A stretch of 64,000 nucleotides of DNA from Psychrobacter sp. 28M-43 (GCF_014770435.1 NZ_CP061739.1:496001-560000); one strand, 5' to 3'; positions 8,404-17,743 are shown, counted from the stretch's first letter. Notes: a model not told the origin generated them from the letters alone. A program made the numbers and translations.

Positions 8404-8653
8404 TTGTTATTGAATAAAGCCTTATTAATAATGCCATTCGTAGAGCGAGTAGCTATTGGGCGAGTATTATCGTTCCTACTGGTCATATCGCTATATTGTA
8501 GAGATGTTATTTGTTTGACATCATCTATGGCTATATTAGTAATCGTTCAAAACGAGCTGTCTGCTAGATTTTAAGTAATACTAAGATATCGAATAGAAAT
8601 ACAGCATTTAGAAATATAGCACTCCTATACATAACTATACTAAGGTGACTCTT

Positions 8654-9535
8654 ATGACAGAAGTAAAAGTATCTGCCAAAATGGTAAAAGAATTGCGTGA
8701 CCGTACTGGTCTTGGCATGATGGAATGTAAAAAAGCGTTAGAAGAATCAAACGGTGATGTTGAAGTTGCCATTGATAACCTACGTAAATCTGGTCAAGCT
8801 AAAGCAGCTAAAAAAGCGGGTAACATCGCAGCTGACGGCGCTATCATCATCGCTCAAGGCGAAAACAAAGCATTCTTGTTAGAAGTTAACTGCCAGACTG
8901 ATTTCGTTGCAAAAGATGACAGCTTCACTGCATTTGCAGAAAAAGTTGCTAACCTTGCATTAGAAAACAACGTAACTGACGTTGCTGCTATCTCTGAATT
9001 GTCTTATGGCGAAGGTCAGACTGTTGAAGAAGCACGTGTATCACTAGTACAGAAAATCGGTGAAAACATCCAGATTCGCCGTGTTGAAACTCTTGAAGGT
9101 GCTAACATCGCTGCATACCGTCATGGTCTGCGCATCGGTGTAGTTGTATCTTTTGAAGGTGGCGACGCTGACACTGGTAAAAACCTTGCTATGCATATCG
9201 CTGCATTCAACCCTGTTGCTGTAGATGACGAAGATGTTGCTGCTGACGTATTGGCACGCGAAAAAGACATCATCGAAGCAAAAGCTCGTGAGTCTGGCAA
9301 GCCTGACAATATCGTTGAAAAAATGATCGAAGGTGGCCTACGTAAGTACCTAGACGAAGTAACTTTACTACGTCAGCCATACGTTATGGACAACGACAAG
9401 AAAGTTGGCGAAGTCCTAAAAGCTGAAGGCGTAAAAGTACTTGGCTTCAAACGTCTAGAAGTTGGTGAAGGCATCGAGAAGAAGCAAGAAGACTTCGCTG
9501 CTGAAGTTGCTGCAACTCAGGCTGCTAACAAGTAA
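8654..9535 (+). CDS. tsf: Translation elongation factor Ts
   Basis: A 293-residue EF-Ts, the guanine-nucleotide exchange factor for EF-Tu (encoded here at 48989). The N-terminal module has [18 protein letters not shown], followed by the [14 protein letters not shown] motif that contacts EF-Tu, then the core and coiled-coil domains. A GTG at 8645 would extend the frame by three codons, but the AAGGTGA ribosome site at 8642-8648 lies just upstream of the ATG at 8654 and overlaps that GTG, so 8654 is chosen. It ends in a strong hairpin terminator. Confidence 0.98.
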   Translation: MTEVKVSAKMVKELRDRTGLGMMECKKALEESNGDVEVAIDNLRKSGQAKAAKKAGNIAADGAIIIAQGENKAFLLEVNCQTDFVAKDDSFTAFAEKVANLALENNVTDVAAISELSYGEGQTVEEARVSLVQKIGENIQIRRVETLEGANIAAYRHGLRIGVVVSFEGGDADTGKNLAMHIAAFNPVAVDDEDVAADVLAREKDIIEAKARESGKPDNIVEKMIEGGLRKYLDEVTLLRQPYVMDNDKKVGEVLKAEGVKVLGFKRLEVGEGIEKKQEDFAAEVAATQAANK

Positions 9536-9623
9536 GTACCAAATAATGTTGGATCAGGCTGTGAGTCCTTAATTGTGGCTCATAGTTTGGCTTTATTAAT
9601 CTTAATGCCTCACGATATAAAGC

Positions 9624-9680
9624 AGCCAGACATAAAAAGGCCCATTAATTTGTTAATGGGCTTTTTTATGTCTGGCTTTT
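9624..9680. terminator. Long bidirectional terminator between tsf and the transglycosylase gene
   Basis: Two 25-base arms with one mismatched position enclose a 4-base loop; the core is GCCCATTAA/TTAATGGGC, flanked by A and T runs in both directions. It serves tsf on the plus strand and the convergent gene on the minus strand. Confidence 0.9.
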
Positions 9681-9691
9681 AGGTAACTGGC

Positions 9692-10498
9692 TTAGCGTAA
9701 AGCTGCATAGGCTGAGTTGGCATAGCTGGCACTATTCACATTGCTGCTGGTGCCATAACTGACATTTTGTAAGCCACTACTTGTACTGGTGCTACTGGTT
9801 TGATTGTTAGCACTGATACTCGCACCAAACAGTCCTGCATCGTTCTTATACAAGCTATGATAACGGCTCATCACTCTTTGAACATAGTTGCGTGTTTCTT
9901 TGAACGGAGGGATGCCACCATATTTATCGACATTGCCTTCGCCCGCATTGTAGCCTGCGACAGCATGTTCGACATTATTGTTGAAGCGGCGCATAAGCCA
10001 CGCGATATATTTGGCTGATCCTTCGATATTATCTGCAGGGTTCCAAGGATTGCTGACATTGAAACGGCGCGCAGTCGCTGGCATCAACTGCATAAGGCCT
10101 TGTGCGCCTACTGGTGAGCGTGCGTTTGGATTAAAAGCTGATTCGGTATGCATCATCGCTTTCATTAGGGCAGGGTCCACACCGTTGCGCTCAGCGGACG
10201 CACGAATGTAGCTGTCGTAAGAGTTGCGACTTCCGCTGTTGCTAGCGGCACTGCTACCATAGCTATCGCTGCTTCCGTCATACATCTTAGAGTCTTTATA
10301 ATAAGTTACTTTTACTTTTTTCGTAAACTTATCAAAATTTCCACTAGGATTGACGTTGGTCAACAGTACTTGTCCACCTTTGTCTTTATAAATATACATG
10401 TTGCCTGCATTGGCAGCGACAGAAAAGGTCGAAAGAGCAATGGCACTTAGTAAAAGGGGAGATAAGCAGCGAGTCATCAAAGTAGCCGTATTTATCAT
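9692..10498 (-). CDS. Secreted lytic transglycosylase, SLT domain (family 1)
   Basis: A 268-residue periplasmic murein hydrolase. A Sec signal peptide ends near residue 31 (ANA-GN). A short DUF4124-like segment (MYIYKDKGGQVLLTNV) follows, then a Ser/Gly/Tyr-rich linker, and the SLT domain from about residue 95. Catalytic Glu119 lies in MMHTESAFNPNA, followed by GAQGLMQLMPATA and AVAGYNAGEGNV, the standard family motifs. Such enzymes cleave the MurNAc-GlcNAc bond to leave 1,6-anhydro ends. The Ser/Asn/Thr-rich tail of about 45 residues has no recognised domain. The gene is monocistronic and convergent with tsf. Confidence 0.93.
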   Translation of the reverse strand: MINTATLMTRCLSPLLLSAIALSTFSVAANAGNMYIYKDKGGQVLLTNVNPSGNFDKFTKKVKVTYYKDSKMYDGSSDSYGSSAASNSGSRNSYDSYIRASAERNGVDPALMKAMMHTESAFNPNARSPVGAQGLMQLMPATARRFNVSNPWNPADNIEGSAKYIAWLMRRFNNNVEHAVAGYNAGEGNVDKYGGIPPFKETRNYVQRVMSRYHSLYKNDAGLFGASISANNQTSSTSTSSGLQNVSYGTSSNVNSASYANSAYAALR

Positions 10499-10984
10499 AG
10501 TAAAATCACTTTTTATCGAATAACAGCAAATTATTTTGCCTACATATGCGTTGATTTAGGCGCTTAAGCGGTTACTGATTTTGCAGAATTATTTAGCCTA
10601 CTGTGAGGACAGCAGCTGAGCAATTATCACTTTCAATAAGGAACCACTTGCAATAGATACAAAAAATAATAGTTGCTTACTATAACATATAATAACTTTT
10701 TGGCGCATCAGATTGACAAACTAAGTTGTAAAATCAGATTTTTATTATTAAATAATCGTAGATAAATCAATATACTAACTTTTCTAAATGACTTAATGAG
10801 CCATTTGTAGTGGGCTTTTTGAGTTTGTAGGTTTAGACAAATAAAGTGTCTCAATTTTTTAAGAAATAATAATGACATTTGAATAGTCGAGGTAATCTTT
10901 AATCTGAAATCAACAGTAGATAAGCCTATTAATGGTTAGGTTTTTAAAAATATAAGAATAGTTTAGGTAGACTTTTAGTGATGA
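10499..10984. other. AT-rich spacer with no recognised gene
   Basis: This holds the promoter side of the transglycosylase gene and the downstream side of lrgB. A weak hairpin (AGCC...GGCT followed by T5) near 10799-10823 has no plus-strand gene before it. Nothing else is seen. Confidence 0.4.
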
Positions 10985-11674
10985 CTAGATACCGATAACA
11001 CTGATAAAGATAGGTACCCAAACTGCAGTAACCAACCCATTCACTGCCAAGCCAAATGCGGCATAACGTCCTGCTGTATGACTGATCTGCCATGCCTCTA
11101 CAGTACCAAACGCATGAGCTGCTAAACCTAGTGCTAGACCTTTGGCACGGTCATCATTGATACCGCGGAACAAAAAGCGAGCGACCGTACCACCTATCAA
11201 TCCTGAGACGATGATAATTAGGTTAGCCATTGCCAATGGTGCTTTGATTAAATCTGCGACACTCAGGCCAATCGGCGTTGTAACAGAGCGGGTAGCGAAG
11301 GCCAATAGGGTCTCATGGCTGAGCGAAAATAAGTAAGCTAATGACATAGGCAGTAATGCGCCAACGACGCTAGCGATAGCGACAATTAAGGTGAGTTTTT
11401 TAACTGGTAAGCCTTTGAAATTCATCGCCGCCAATGGCACAGCCAGAAGTACTGTCACATATCCCAACAGATGGTCAAATACAGGTTTTGCCGCGCTGTA
11501 ATAGTTGTTGTAATCCCACTGCAGTACAAATAGGAAAACAAGTACTAGAACAAGTGCGGTAATGACCATCGGTAGCCATGATAGTTTACGTGCCAATACA
11601 CGTGCAATTACATGTGCTGCTAATGTCAATAATATTGCGGCTAGGGTTGCCATAAATACGCTGTCAAAAGTCAT
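10985..11674 (-). CDS. lrgB: LrgB/CidB family membrane protein
   Basis: A 229-residue inner-membrane protein with about six to seven hydrophobic segments. It has the LrgB hallmarks: RSVTTPIGLSVAD in the middle, a second membrane pair beginning GLIGGTVAR, and the C-terminal GLAAHAFGTVEAW. LrgA/LrgB pairs are described as holin/antiholin-like or as carriers of pyruvate and other small metabolites in different bacteria; the role here cannot be decided. The start codon is preceded by GGAGA, and the gene lies 16 bp after lrgA, so the pair is one operon. Confidence 0.92.
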   Translation of the reverse strand: MTFDSVFMATLAAILLTLAAHVIARVLARKLSWLPMVITALVLVLVFLFVLQWDYNNYYSAAKPVFDHLLGYVTVLLAVPLAAMNFKGLPVKKLTLIVAIASVVGALLPMSLAYLFSLSHETLLAFATRSVTTPIGLSVADLIKAPLAMANLIIIVSGLIGGTVARFLFRGINDDRAKGLALGLAAHAFGTVEAWQISHTAGRYAAFGLAVNGLVTAVWVPIFISVIGI

Positions 11675-11690
11675 AATATCTCTCCGCAGC

Positions 11691-12125
11691 TCACGGCTGT
11701 CCCTTTTGCTCAGTGGTAGTCGTACTATCAGTATTTGCAGCGTGATTGAGCCAACGATTGGCCAATAATGCTAGTCCCCACAGTGGTATGAGCGTACTAA
11801 CGATCATCGTTATCATCACACCCAATAGCTCATCTCCTAGAGCAAATAGCAACAAGCCTGCACCAGCGGAAACTGGTAAGAAGGCAAAACCACTATCGAC
11901 TAGTAACGTATTACTGGCCTGTGTGAGCCAGCTCGGTAACCCCTTGAGCAGTCGCCACGCCATCAAAATGACAAACATCGCAACCAAGCCGACAATATTG
12001 GCCGCTTTTTCGATGCCTGCCATTTGACAGAGAACAACCGCCGTTTCTCGAACAACGATGACCATGGTCAACGTTAGAATTAACGCAAGCCATAGTGGGA
12101 GATGGGGAGAGTGAGCAGGCTTCAT
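11691..12125 (-). CDS. lrgA: LrgA/CidA family membrane protein
   Basis: A 144-residue protein with four membrane segments, typical of the small LrgA/CidA partner, and the family segment DSGFAFLPVSAGAGLL. The open frame can be extended to a TTG at 12167, but the ATG at 12125 gives the usual family length and N-terminus. It is transcribed just ahead of lrgB and probably forms a complex with it. No LysR- or LytR-type regulator gene is adjacent. Confidence 0.88.
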   Translation of the reverse strand: MKPAHSPHLPLWLALILTLTMVIVVRETAVVLCQMAGIEKAANIVGLVAMFVILMAWRLLKGLPSWLTQASNTLLVDSGFAFLPVSAGAGLLLFALGDELLGVMITMIVSTLIPLWGLALLANRWLNHAANTDSTTTTEQKGQP

Positions 12126-12501
12126 AAGCAATTCTGGCCAAGTCAGATATAAATGGATGGTGTACAAAACAAAATATATGATCGCACCAAGAACACAACG
12201 TAGAAAATGATGCTATACATACTGATGGTAGCAATGATTCACTTTCGAGAGATTAACGCTATCTATCAATATTTGTTGAATGTATAACAGGCGATTATAT
12301 AGAGAGTGAGGCAACTAATAAAGCCTATGCACCGTGACTGGTCATATCCAAAAAAAATAGACGATATCAATGGATATCGTCTATTCTATTTTAACGTACT
12401 ATACAAGGGTCTGTGGTCGAACAGTATGAATCAAACGTTCATTCAATTACTGCCGCAAATGACTCACTTTAACAATAGCTCTTATTATACAGAAACAACG
12501 A
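12126..12501. other. lrgAB promoter region and hflX 3' spacer
   Basis: No gene is supported. The region includes the hflX terminator at 12351-12385 and, downstream of it on the minus strand, presumably the lrgAB promoter. An open frame on the plus strand here merely reads through the terminator hairpin. Confidence 0.4.
12351..12385 (-). terminator. hflX terminator with a 13-bp perfect stem
   Basis: AATAGACGATATC and its exact complement flank a 4-base loop (12356-12385). On the minus strand T7 follows, so it terminates hflX transcription. Confidence 0.85.
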
Positions 12502-13929
12502 TTATTTTTCTGAATCAGCTGTTTCTGAATGTAATGCATCAAACTCGTCAAATGCTTTTTCTTCAGCCTCTGTCATAGTCGGCTCTTCAACGTCATCAAC
12601 TTTCTCAAACTCTTCGAGTACCGGGATAAGCAGTGTTGCTTGTGCAAGTGGCAACACATCGATAGGTTTCAAATTGGCTTGACCTAGTAGCTGTCTTAGA
12701 CGGTCACTTGGCAAACGAATCGTCAGACATTCACGACCAGTATCGTCGTAGCTTTCTTCTTCAATAACACCCAGTTCATATAGAGTGTTTTTGAACTGTC
12801 CAGCATCATACGGCAAGGTCAAATCAAACGTCGTCAGTTTACCTGTCAGCAATTGCTGTACGGCAAGCGTTAGCTCTTCCATGCCGAGACTCTGTCTAGA
12901 AGAAACATAGACGCGGTTTGGCTGACCTTCGCTAGCATAGCCGATATGTGCAGGCTCATCAGTCAAATCAATCTTGTTGTAGACATTGAGCACAGGTACA
13001 TCGTTATCGATTTCTGCCAATACTTCTTTGACCGCCTGTATCTGCTCGTGCATGTCTTCGCTAGAGGAATCGATGACATGCAATAACAAGTCTGCTTCTA
13101 GCGTTTCCTCTAAGGTTGCATGAAAAGACTCAACTAACTCATGCGGCAGATGACGGACAAAACCAACCGTATCGACTAAGACGACACGACCAACTCCCTG
13201 CCAGTCTAGACGGCGTAGAGTAGGGTCTAGCGTCGCAAATAGTTTGTCAGCAGCGTAGATGTTCTCATCGACCAAACGATTGAACAAAGTAGACTTGCCC
13301 GCATTGGTATAGCCGACCAATGAGATTGTCGGTACGTCTGATTTTTGGCGACGAGCGCGGCCTTGCGCACGGGTCTGACGGACTTTTTCTAGCTTGCTCT
13401 TTAGCTGATTGACGCGAGTCTGTAGTAGACGGCGATCGGTCTCAAGCTGAGTCTCACCCGGTCCACGCAGACCAATACCACCTTTTTGACGTTCCAAATG
13501 CGTCCAACCACGTACCAGACGCGTTGATAGATGGTTAAGCTGAGCCAGCTCTACTTGCAGCTTACCTTCGTAAGTACGAGCGCGCTGCGCAAAAATGTCC
13601 AAAATTAAACCAGTACGATCCAACACGCGGCACTTCACTAGCGCTTCGATATTACGCTCTTGTGACGGCGACAAGCTGTGGTTAAACAGTACGATATCGG
13701 CTTCGTGTTCGCGCACTAGTTCTGCGATTTCTTCTGCTTTTCCGCTACCAACGAAGTATTTGGCGTCAGGGCGCGAGCGTGATCCAGTGACTAGTGCCAA
13801 ACGATCGGCACCTGCTGAATCAGCCAACAGCTCAAATTCACTAAGATCGTCAGGATCTTGAATTTGGCGGATGTCTAAATGTACTAAAATGGCGCGTTCG
13901 CCACCTTCATGTCTTTCAAAATAATCCAA
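12502..13929 (-). CDS. hflX: GTPase HflX (ribosome-splitting factor)
   Basis: A 475-residue HflX. The N-terminal nucleotide-binding HflX domain has the LRGPGETQLETDRR helical linker. The G domain has G1 GYTNAGKST (206-214), G3 DTVGF and G4 NKID. HflX binds the 50S E site and splits stalled 70S ribosomes, especially after heat or antibiotic stress. The start is TTG at 13929, preceded by a GGTGA site; the opening DYFERHEGGERA fits family N-termini, so TTG seems genuine. The last ~40 residues are acidic and absent from the family core. In E. coli hflX follows hfq, which is not adjacent here. Confidence 0.93.
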   Translation of the reverse strand: MDYFERHEGGERAILVHLDIRQIQDPDDLSEFELLADSAGADRLALVTGSRSRPDAKYFVGSGKAEEIAELVREHEADIVLFNHSLSPSQERNIEALVKCRVLDRTGLILDIFAQRARTYEGKLQVELAQLNHLSTRLVRGWTHLERQKGGIGLRGPGETQLETDRRLLQTRVNQLKSKLEKVRQTRAQGRARRQKSDVPTISLVGYTNAGKSTLFNRLVDENIYAADKLFATLDPTLRRLDWQGVGRVVLVDTVGFVRHLPHELVESFHATLEETLEADLLLHVIDSSSEDMHEQIQAVKEVLAEIDNDVPVLNVYNKIDLTDEPAHIGYASEGQPNRVYVSSRQSLGMEELTLAVQQLLTGKLTTFDLTLPYDAGQFKNTLYELGVIEEESYDDTGRECLTIRLPSDRLRQLLGQANLKPIDVLPLAQATLLIPVLEEFEKVDDVEEPTMTEAEEKAFDEFDALHSETADSEK

Positions 13930-14138
13930 AGAGTATCACCTATTTAATAAAGTAAATGTCTCGCCATAATCAGCTCAAGAAGCTTCAACGTAGCGTTCAT
14001 ATGATTATCTATATATGGCCTTATCACTTGATATTAAAGCGTATTAGCATAATTAGCGATGGTTTTATGTTACAGCATTTGCTACGGATAATTTTTTATA
14101 AATCTGCTTTATTACCCGTTTGTATAAAAGTCAGCACT

Positions 14139-14184
14139 CACTGAGTGAACAAGCTATCACTGAGTGTGCGAACTTTGTTATACT
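14139..14184 (+). promoter_or_regulatory. Candidate promoter with two palindromic operator half-sites for the acyltransferase gene
   Basis: The 9-bp palindrome CACTGAGTG occurs at 14139-14147 and again at 14158-14166, exactly 19 bp apart. A -10-like TATACT lies at 14179-14184, so the second copy falls over the -35 region. The layout fits a repressor operator. The rest of the spacer from 13930 holds no gene. Confidence 0.4.
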
Positions 14185-14235
14185 GAGCTCGTTTTTTGAC
14201 TATTAAACACCCGTTATTTAATCATGAGGGCGAAG

Positions 14236-15036
14236 ATGAGCCAAGCTAAATCAAGCTTTTCACTCAGACGACAGTTGAGCCGAGGTAGACAGGTTGCTGG
14301 TATGACCACGACCATGGTCGGCGGCATACGCGCGGCAAAGCGTATCGGTGCATTTAAGCAGCCACCACGCGAAACCCTACCACGTTATATCCAGACATTC
14401 TGCCGCAAGATGGCAGGCTCTTTTGGGGTAAAAGTGGTAGAAGTGGAACCTGTAGAGCAGTTCCATGGCTTATGGGTATCGAATCACGTGTCATGGATGG
14501 ATATTCCTGTCGTTGGTACTGTGAGCCCAGCGTTCTTTTTATCCAAGGCTGAGATCGGTGAATGGCCTGTATTTGGCAAACTTGCTCATGCCGCAGGGAC
14601 GCTTTTCATTGAGCGCGGCTCCGGTGATGCAAGTTCAGTATCGGCGCAGATTGCTGACTTTTTAGCCAAAGGATTTTCGATTATCTTCTTCCCTGAGGCA
14701 ACCACCACCAGTGGTAAAAAAGTAAAGCGCATTCATGGAACATTGCTGCAAGCAGCCATAGATGCTGATGTGCCTATCAGACCGATTATCATCGCTTATG
14801 TCAATAAAGACGGCACATTAAGCGACGCATTGCCATACTATGGTAAGCTGACGATGAAAGAAAGCATGAAGAAAGTGCTCGATAGCAAAAACGTGACCGC
14901 TTATGTGTTGCCACTTGCGCCGATAGATCCAGAAGGTCGTAACAAAAGCGAGCTGACCAATTTATTGCAAGCACGCATGAACGAAGGATTAGCCGATCTA
15001 CATTCAAGAGTTCTTAGCACACCAGTTGAAGACTGA
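14236..15036 (+). CDS. PlsC-type 1-acyl-sn-glycerol-3-phosphate acyltransferase
   Basis: A 266-residue membrane-associated acyltransferase. It has motif I NHVSWMD (HX4D, His84 and Asp89), motif II-like GTLFIERGSG, motif III FFPEAT (Pro153-Glu154) and motif IV VPIRPIII. The family transfers fatty acyl groups to lysophosphatidate or related lyso-lipids in phospholipid synthesis. Motif III has Ala where FPEGT is usual. An ATG at 14224 precedes it, but GAGG at 14226-14229 is well placed for the ATG at 14236. Whether this is the main PlsC or a lyso-ornithine-lipid type paralogue is not decidable here. Confidence 0.85.
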   Translation: MSQAKSSFSLRRQLSRGRQVAGMTTTMVGGIRAAKRIGAFKQPPRETLPRYIQTFCRKMAGSFGVKVVEVEPVEQFHGLWVSNHVSWMDIPVVGTVSPAFFLSKAEIGEWPVFGKLAHAAGTLFIERGSGDASSVSAQIADFLAKGFSIIFFPEATTTSGKKVKRIHGTLLQAAIDADVPIRPIIIAYVNKDGTLSDALPYYGKLTMKESMKKVLDSKNVTAYVLPLAPIDPEGRNKSELTNLLQARMNEGLADLHSRVLSTPVED

Positions 15037-15095
15037 TTAACTTAGAGTTGAACTATTTAGAGTTGAGCTAGTGTAGCTAATCTCAGCCAGTCAAT

Positions 15096-15130
15096 AAAAG
15101 GGCGCAAATCGAAACGATTTGCGCCCTTTT
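15096..15130. terminator. Bidirectional terminator between the acyltransferase and aldo-keto reductase genes
   Basis: A 16-bp perfect stem (AAAAGGGCGCAAATCG and its complement) with a 3-base loop and T/A runs on both sides, placed between convergent genes. Confidence 0.92.
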
Positions 15131-15210
15131 CTATAGGAAATTTAATAGAGCACACATAATATTATTTATTCAGCAGGCTCTATTAACATCAAGTCTCCAT
15201 AAAAGACCAA

Positions 15211-16251
15211 CTATGGCGATGGATTAGGCTGCTGTGTGTGCACCGCTTCAATGGCTTCTAATACATCTGCTGTTAGCTCTACATTGACACTGTCGATGTT
15301 TGATTTGAGTTGCTCGGTCGTCGTTGCCCCAATGATGTTACTGGTGACAAAGTGACGAGAGTTTACAAAAGCTAATGACATCTGCGCCATGTCCAAACCT
15401 GCATCAGCAGCTATCTTGGCATATTGTTCAGTCGCTGATTTGGCTTGCTCATTCACATAACGACCGAAACGATCATACATGGTGAGGCGTGCGCCAGTTG
15501 GACGTTTACCATCAAGGTATTTGCCAGACAATACACCAAAACCAAGCGGAGAATACGCCAGTAGACCAACGTTTTCACGATGGGCAATTTCAGCCATACC
15601 GACTTCGTATAAACGATTCAATAGGCTATATGGGTTTTGCACGGTAAGTGGTGGAATTAGGCCGTTTTTATCTGCTTCCCATAGATAGCGCATGAGTCCC
15701 CACGCGGTATCATTCGATAGGCCATAAGCACGAATACGGCCTTTTTTGATTTCATCGTTCAACGCTTGAATGGTCTCTAAAAATGGCGTTAAATCGTATA
15801 ATGACTGTGAAGCCATCTCTTCATCATAGCCGCGCTGACCAAAGAAGTTGGCTTGGCGTTCAGGCCAATGCAGCTGATAGATATCGATATAGTCTGTCTG
15901 TAGACGTTCCAAATTACCATCGATAGCACTGCTGATGTGATCGGCATTAAAGCGCGTTTGTCCGTCACGCAAAAAGTTCATTGGCGATATTTTACTAGCG
16001 AGAATGACTTTATCACGCTGTTTGGTTTTATTAAACCAAGTGCCCATAAAGCGCTCGGTATCACCTTGTTTGTCTTTATCTGGCGGTGACGGGTACATCT
16101 CGGCGGTATCCCAAAAATTCACACCTTCACTGAGCGCCATGTCCATTTGCTCATGTGCTTCGGACTCAGTATTTTGCTGTCCCCATGTCATCGTGCCTAG
16201 ACAGATTTTAGATACTTTTTCATTGAGTTGCGGTAACGTTTGATACTGCAT
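15211..16251 (-). CDS. tas: Tas-like NADP-dependent aldo/keto reductase
   Basis: A 346-residue soluble TIM-barrel oxidoreductase, the same length as E. coli Tas, sharing the opening MQYQTLPQ...V..ICLGTMTWG. The catalytic tetrad is visible: Asp48, Tyr53 (WDTAEMYP), Lys87 (ASKIS) and His128 (LHWP). The C-terminal NADP-binding part includes ATTTEQLKSNI. Physiological substrates are unknown; E. coli tas was found as a multicopy suppressor of tyrosine auxotrophy. It is probably monocistronic. Confidence 0.88.
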   Translation of the reverse strand: MQYQTLPQLNEKVSKICLGTMTWGQQNTESEAHEQMDMALSEGVNFWDTAEMYPSPPDKDKQGDTERFMGTWFNKTKQRDKVILASKISPMNFLRDGQTRFNADHISSAIDGNLERLQTDYIDIYQLHWPERQANFFGQRGYDEEMASQSLYDLTPFLETIQALNDEIKKGRIRAYGLSNDTAWGLMRYLWEADKNGLIPPLTVQNPYSLLNRLYEVGMAEIAHRENVGLLAYSPLGFGVLSGKYLDGKRPTGARLTMYDRFGRYVNEQAKSATEQYAKIAADAGLDMAQMSLAFVNSRHFVTSNIIGATTTEQLKSNIDSVNVELTADVLEAIEAVHTQQPNPSP

Positions 16252-16367
16252 ATAAGTCTCCCTTTTGACTGTTTTTATCGATATTAACTTTTATCAATAT
16301 CAAATTTTATCGTTGCTAGCTTTTATCTTAGTTAATGTATAACGAGTTTTTGTTAGTTTTTAAACGG

Positions 16368-16865
16368 CTACATCAATTTGATACCTGTGACGCCAGGTGG
16401 TGTGACTTTAAAGATTTTCACTTTGAATAATACGTCTTGTCCTGCCAGTGGGTGGTTAAAGTCTACTTCGACTTGGTCTTCATCGATGGCACTGATCGTA
16501 CCGGGCAGCGTGTTTTTACCTTTGTCTTCGAACTCAACCATCATGCCAATCTCTGGATTGTCAGCGACTAGCGCAAACTGAGTACGGCTAAAGTGTTGGA
16601 TGTTTTCAGGATTCCACTCACCAAATGCTTGCTCTGGCTCAAGGTGTGCGGTACGAGTGTCACCGGCGCGTAGATTCATCAGTACTTGCTCAAAACCAGG
16701 TAACAAGCTCTCATCACCAATAGTCAAAGACACAGGTGTATCACGATTAAAAGTTGAGTCGATGATGGTGCCGTTCTCTAGTGAAACTTCAAAGTGTAGC
16801 TTAACAAGGCTGCCGTGAGCGATACGAGTGTCTTCGTTTGGGTTAATAAATTGAGATTGAGTCAT
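16368..16865 (-). CDS. fkpB: FKBP-type peptidyl-prolyl cis-trans isomerase, FkpB/SlpA-like
   Basis: A 165-residue cytoplasmic prolyl isomerase of the SlyD/FkpB group: HGSLVKLHFEVSLENGTIIDSTF, the LPGFEQVLMNLRAGD motif, and an inserted IF (chaperone) domain ending in the HPLAGQDVLFKVKI motif. It lacks the His-rich metal-binding tail of SlyD, which favours FkpB. In E. coli fkpB directly follows ileS-lspA; here lspA is on the same strand but two plus-strand genes intervene, so the order survives with an interruption. Confidence 0.85.
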   Translation of the reverse strand: MTQSQFINPNEDTRIAHGSLVKLHFEVSLENGTIIDSTFNRDTPVSLTIGDESLLPGFEQVLMNLRAGDTRTAHLEPEQAFGEWNPENIQHFSRTQFALVADNPEIGMMVEFEDKGKNTLPGTISAIDEDQVEVDFNHPLAGQDVLFKVKIFKVTPPGVTGIKLM

Positions 16866-17011
16866 AATAAAAAGCCATCGGTTGCTAGAATAAAAGAATA
16901 GAAAATAATGCGTTTGATTACAGTCTCTTTAATTGCAGTACTATAGTGTAAGAAATAATAAGCCATCTAAGGCCAGATGTAAGCGTCAATAATGTAACGC
17001 AGATGGTGTAC

Positions 17012-17017
17012 TATAAT
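17012..17017 (+). promoter_or_regulatory. -10 element of the cold-shock/DUF1294 gene
   Basis: A consensus TATAAT lies 32 bases before the chosen start codon. No good -35 hexamer is seen, so activity may depend on another factor. The predicted leader is only about 25 bases. Confidence 0.4.
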
Positions 17018-17048
17018 TGGCAATTCTAAAAGATATGAGGTGTCGATA

Positions 17049-17705
17049 GTGAATAAACAACAAGGCACTGTCAAAAAATGGCAGGACGATAAAGGGTTTG
17101 GCTTTATTGAAACTGAAGCGGGCGAGTCTATTTTCTTTCATGTGAGTGAGTTTAAGGCTCAGCGCCGTCCTAATATCGGTGAGGCAGTGGTCTTTAGCAT
17201 TGGACAGGATGCGGAGGGACGCAAGCGAGCCAAGCAAGTACAAGAGCTTGGGTTTGTGCAGCAAAAAATGGCACAAAAAAATCAGCAGATCCGTCAGCGC
17301 AATCAGAAACGTAGCCATCAGGCAGAGTTTGAAGCGGGCCAAAAGAAACGCTCGTTTCTTGGACTGGCTTTTTATGGTGTCTTAGTTTTATTAGCAGCGA
17401 CAGATAAACTGAGCTGGCTAGTGGTCGGCTGGTACGTCTTGCTAGGGATTATTACTTATGGCATGTATGCCAAAGACAAGGCTGCTGCGCAAAGTGGCGA
17501 CTGGCGTACGCCTGAGTCTACACTGCATATACTAAGCGCGCTTGGCGGTTGGGTAGGCGCGCTATTGGCTCAGACGCATCTGCGTCACAAATCACAAAAA
17601 CCCGAGTTTCGAGTGACTTATTATTTGACGGTTGTTGTGAACATGGCAGGATTACTGTTTTTATTGGCAGGTGGTGGGTTAGAGACTTTGAAAGGATTTC
17701 TCTAA
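17049..17705 (+). CDS. Cold-shock domain plus DUF1294 membrane protein
   Basis: About 218 residues. The N-terminal cold-shock domain (about residues 1-65) has RNP1 KGFGFI and RNP2 IFFHVS, the nucleic-acid-binding motifs. A basic Lys/Gln-rich helix follows, then the C-terminal DUF1294 region with three to four hydrophobic segments and the typical RTPESTLHILSALGGWVGA..AQ..LRHKS signature. The fusion should tether an RNA-binding domain to the inner membrane. The GTG at 17049 lies eight bases after AGG; a GTG at 17040 is also possible. The fusion is a known architecture of unknown function. Confidence 0.85.
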   Translation: MNKQQGTVKKWQDDKGFGFIETEAGESIFFHVSEFKAQRRPNIGEAVVFSIGQDAEGRKRAKQVQELGFVQQKMAQKNQQIRQRNQKRSHQAEFEAGQKKRSFLGLAFYGVLVLLAATDKLSWLVVGWYVLLGIITYGMYAKDKAAAQSGDWRTPESTLHILSALGGWVGALLAQTHLRHKSQKPEFRVTYYLTVVVNMAGLLFLLAGGGLETLKGFL

Positions 17706-17743
17706 AAATGGGTTTTACGGAAATAAAATTAACGGAGATATAA

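Noticed and set aside
12306-12578. Plus-strand 90-codon frame near the hflX 3' end
   Set aside because: It reads straight through the hflX terminator hairpin and into the hflX coding region in antisense.
13956-14144. 62-codon plus-strand frame upstream of the acyltransferase
   Set aside because: It has no ribosome site, low-complexity hydrophobic content and overlaps the first of the twin palindromes.
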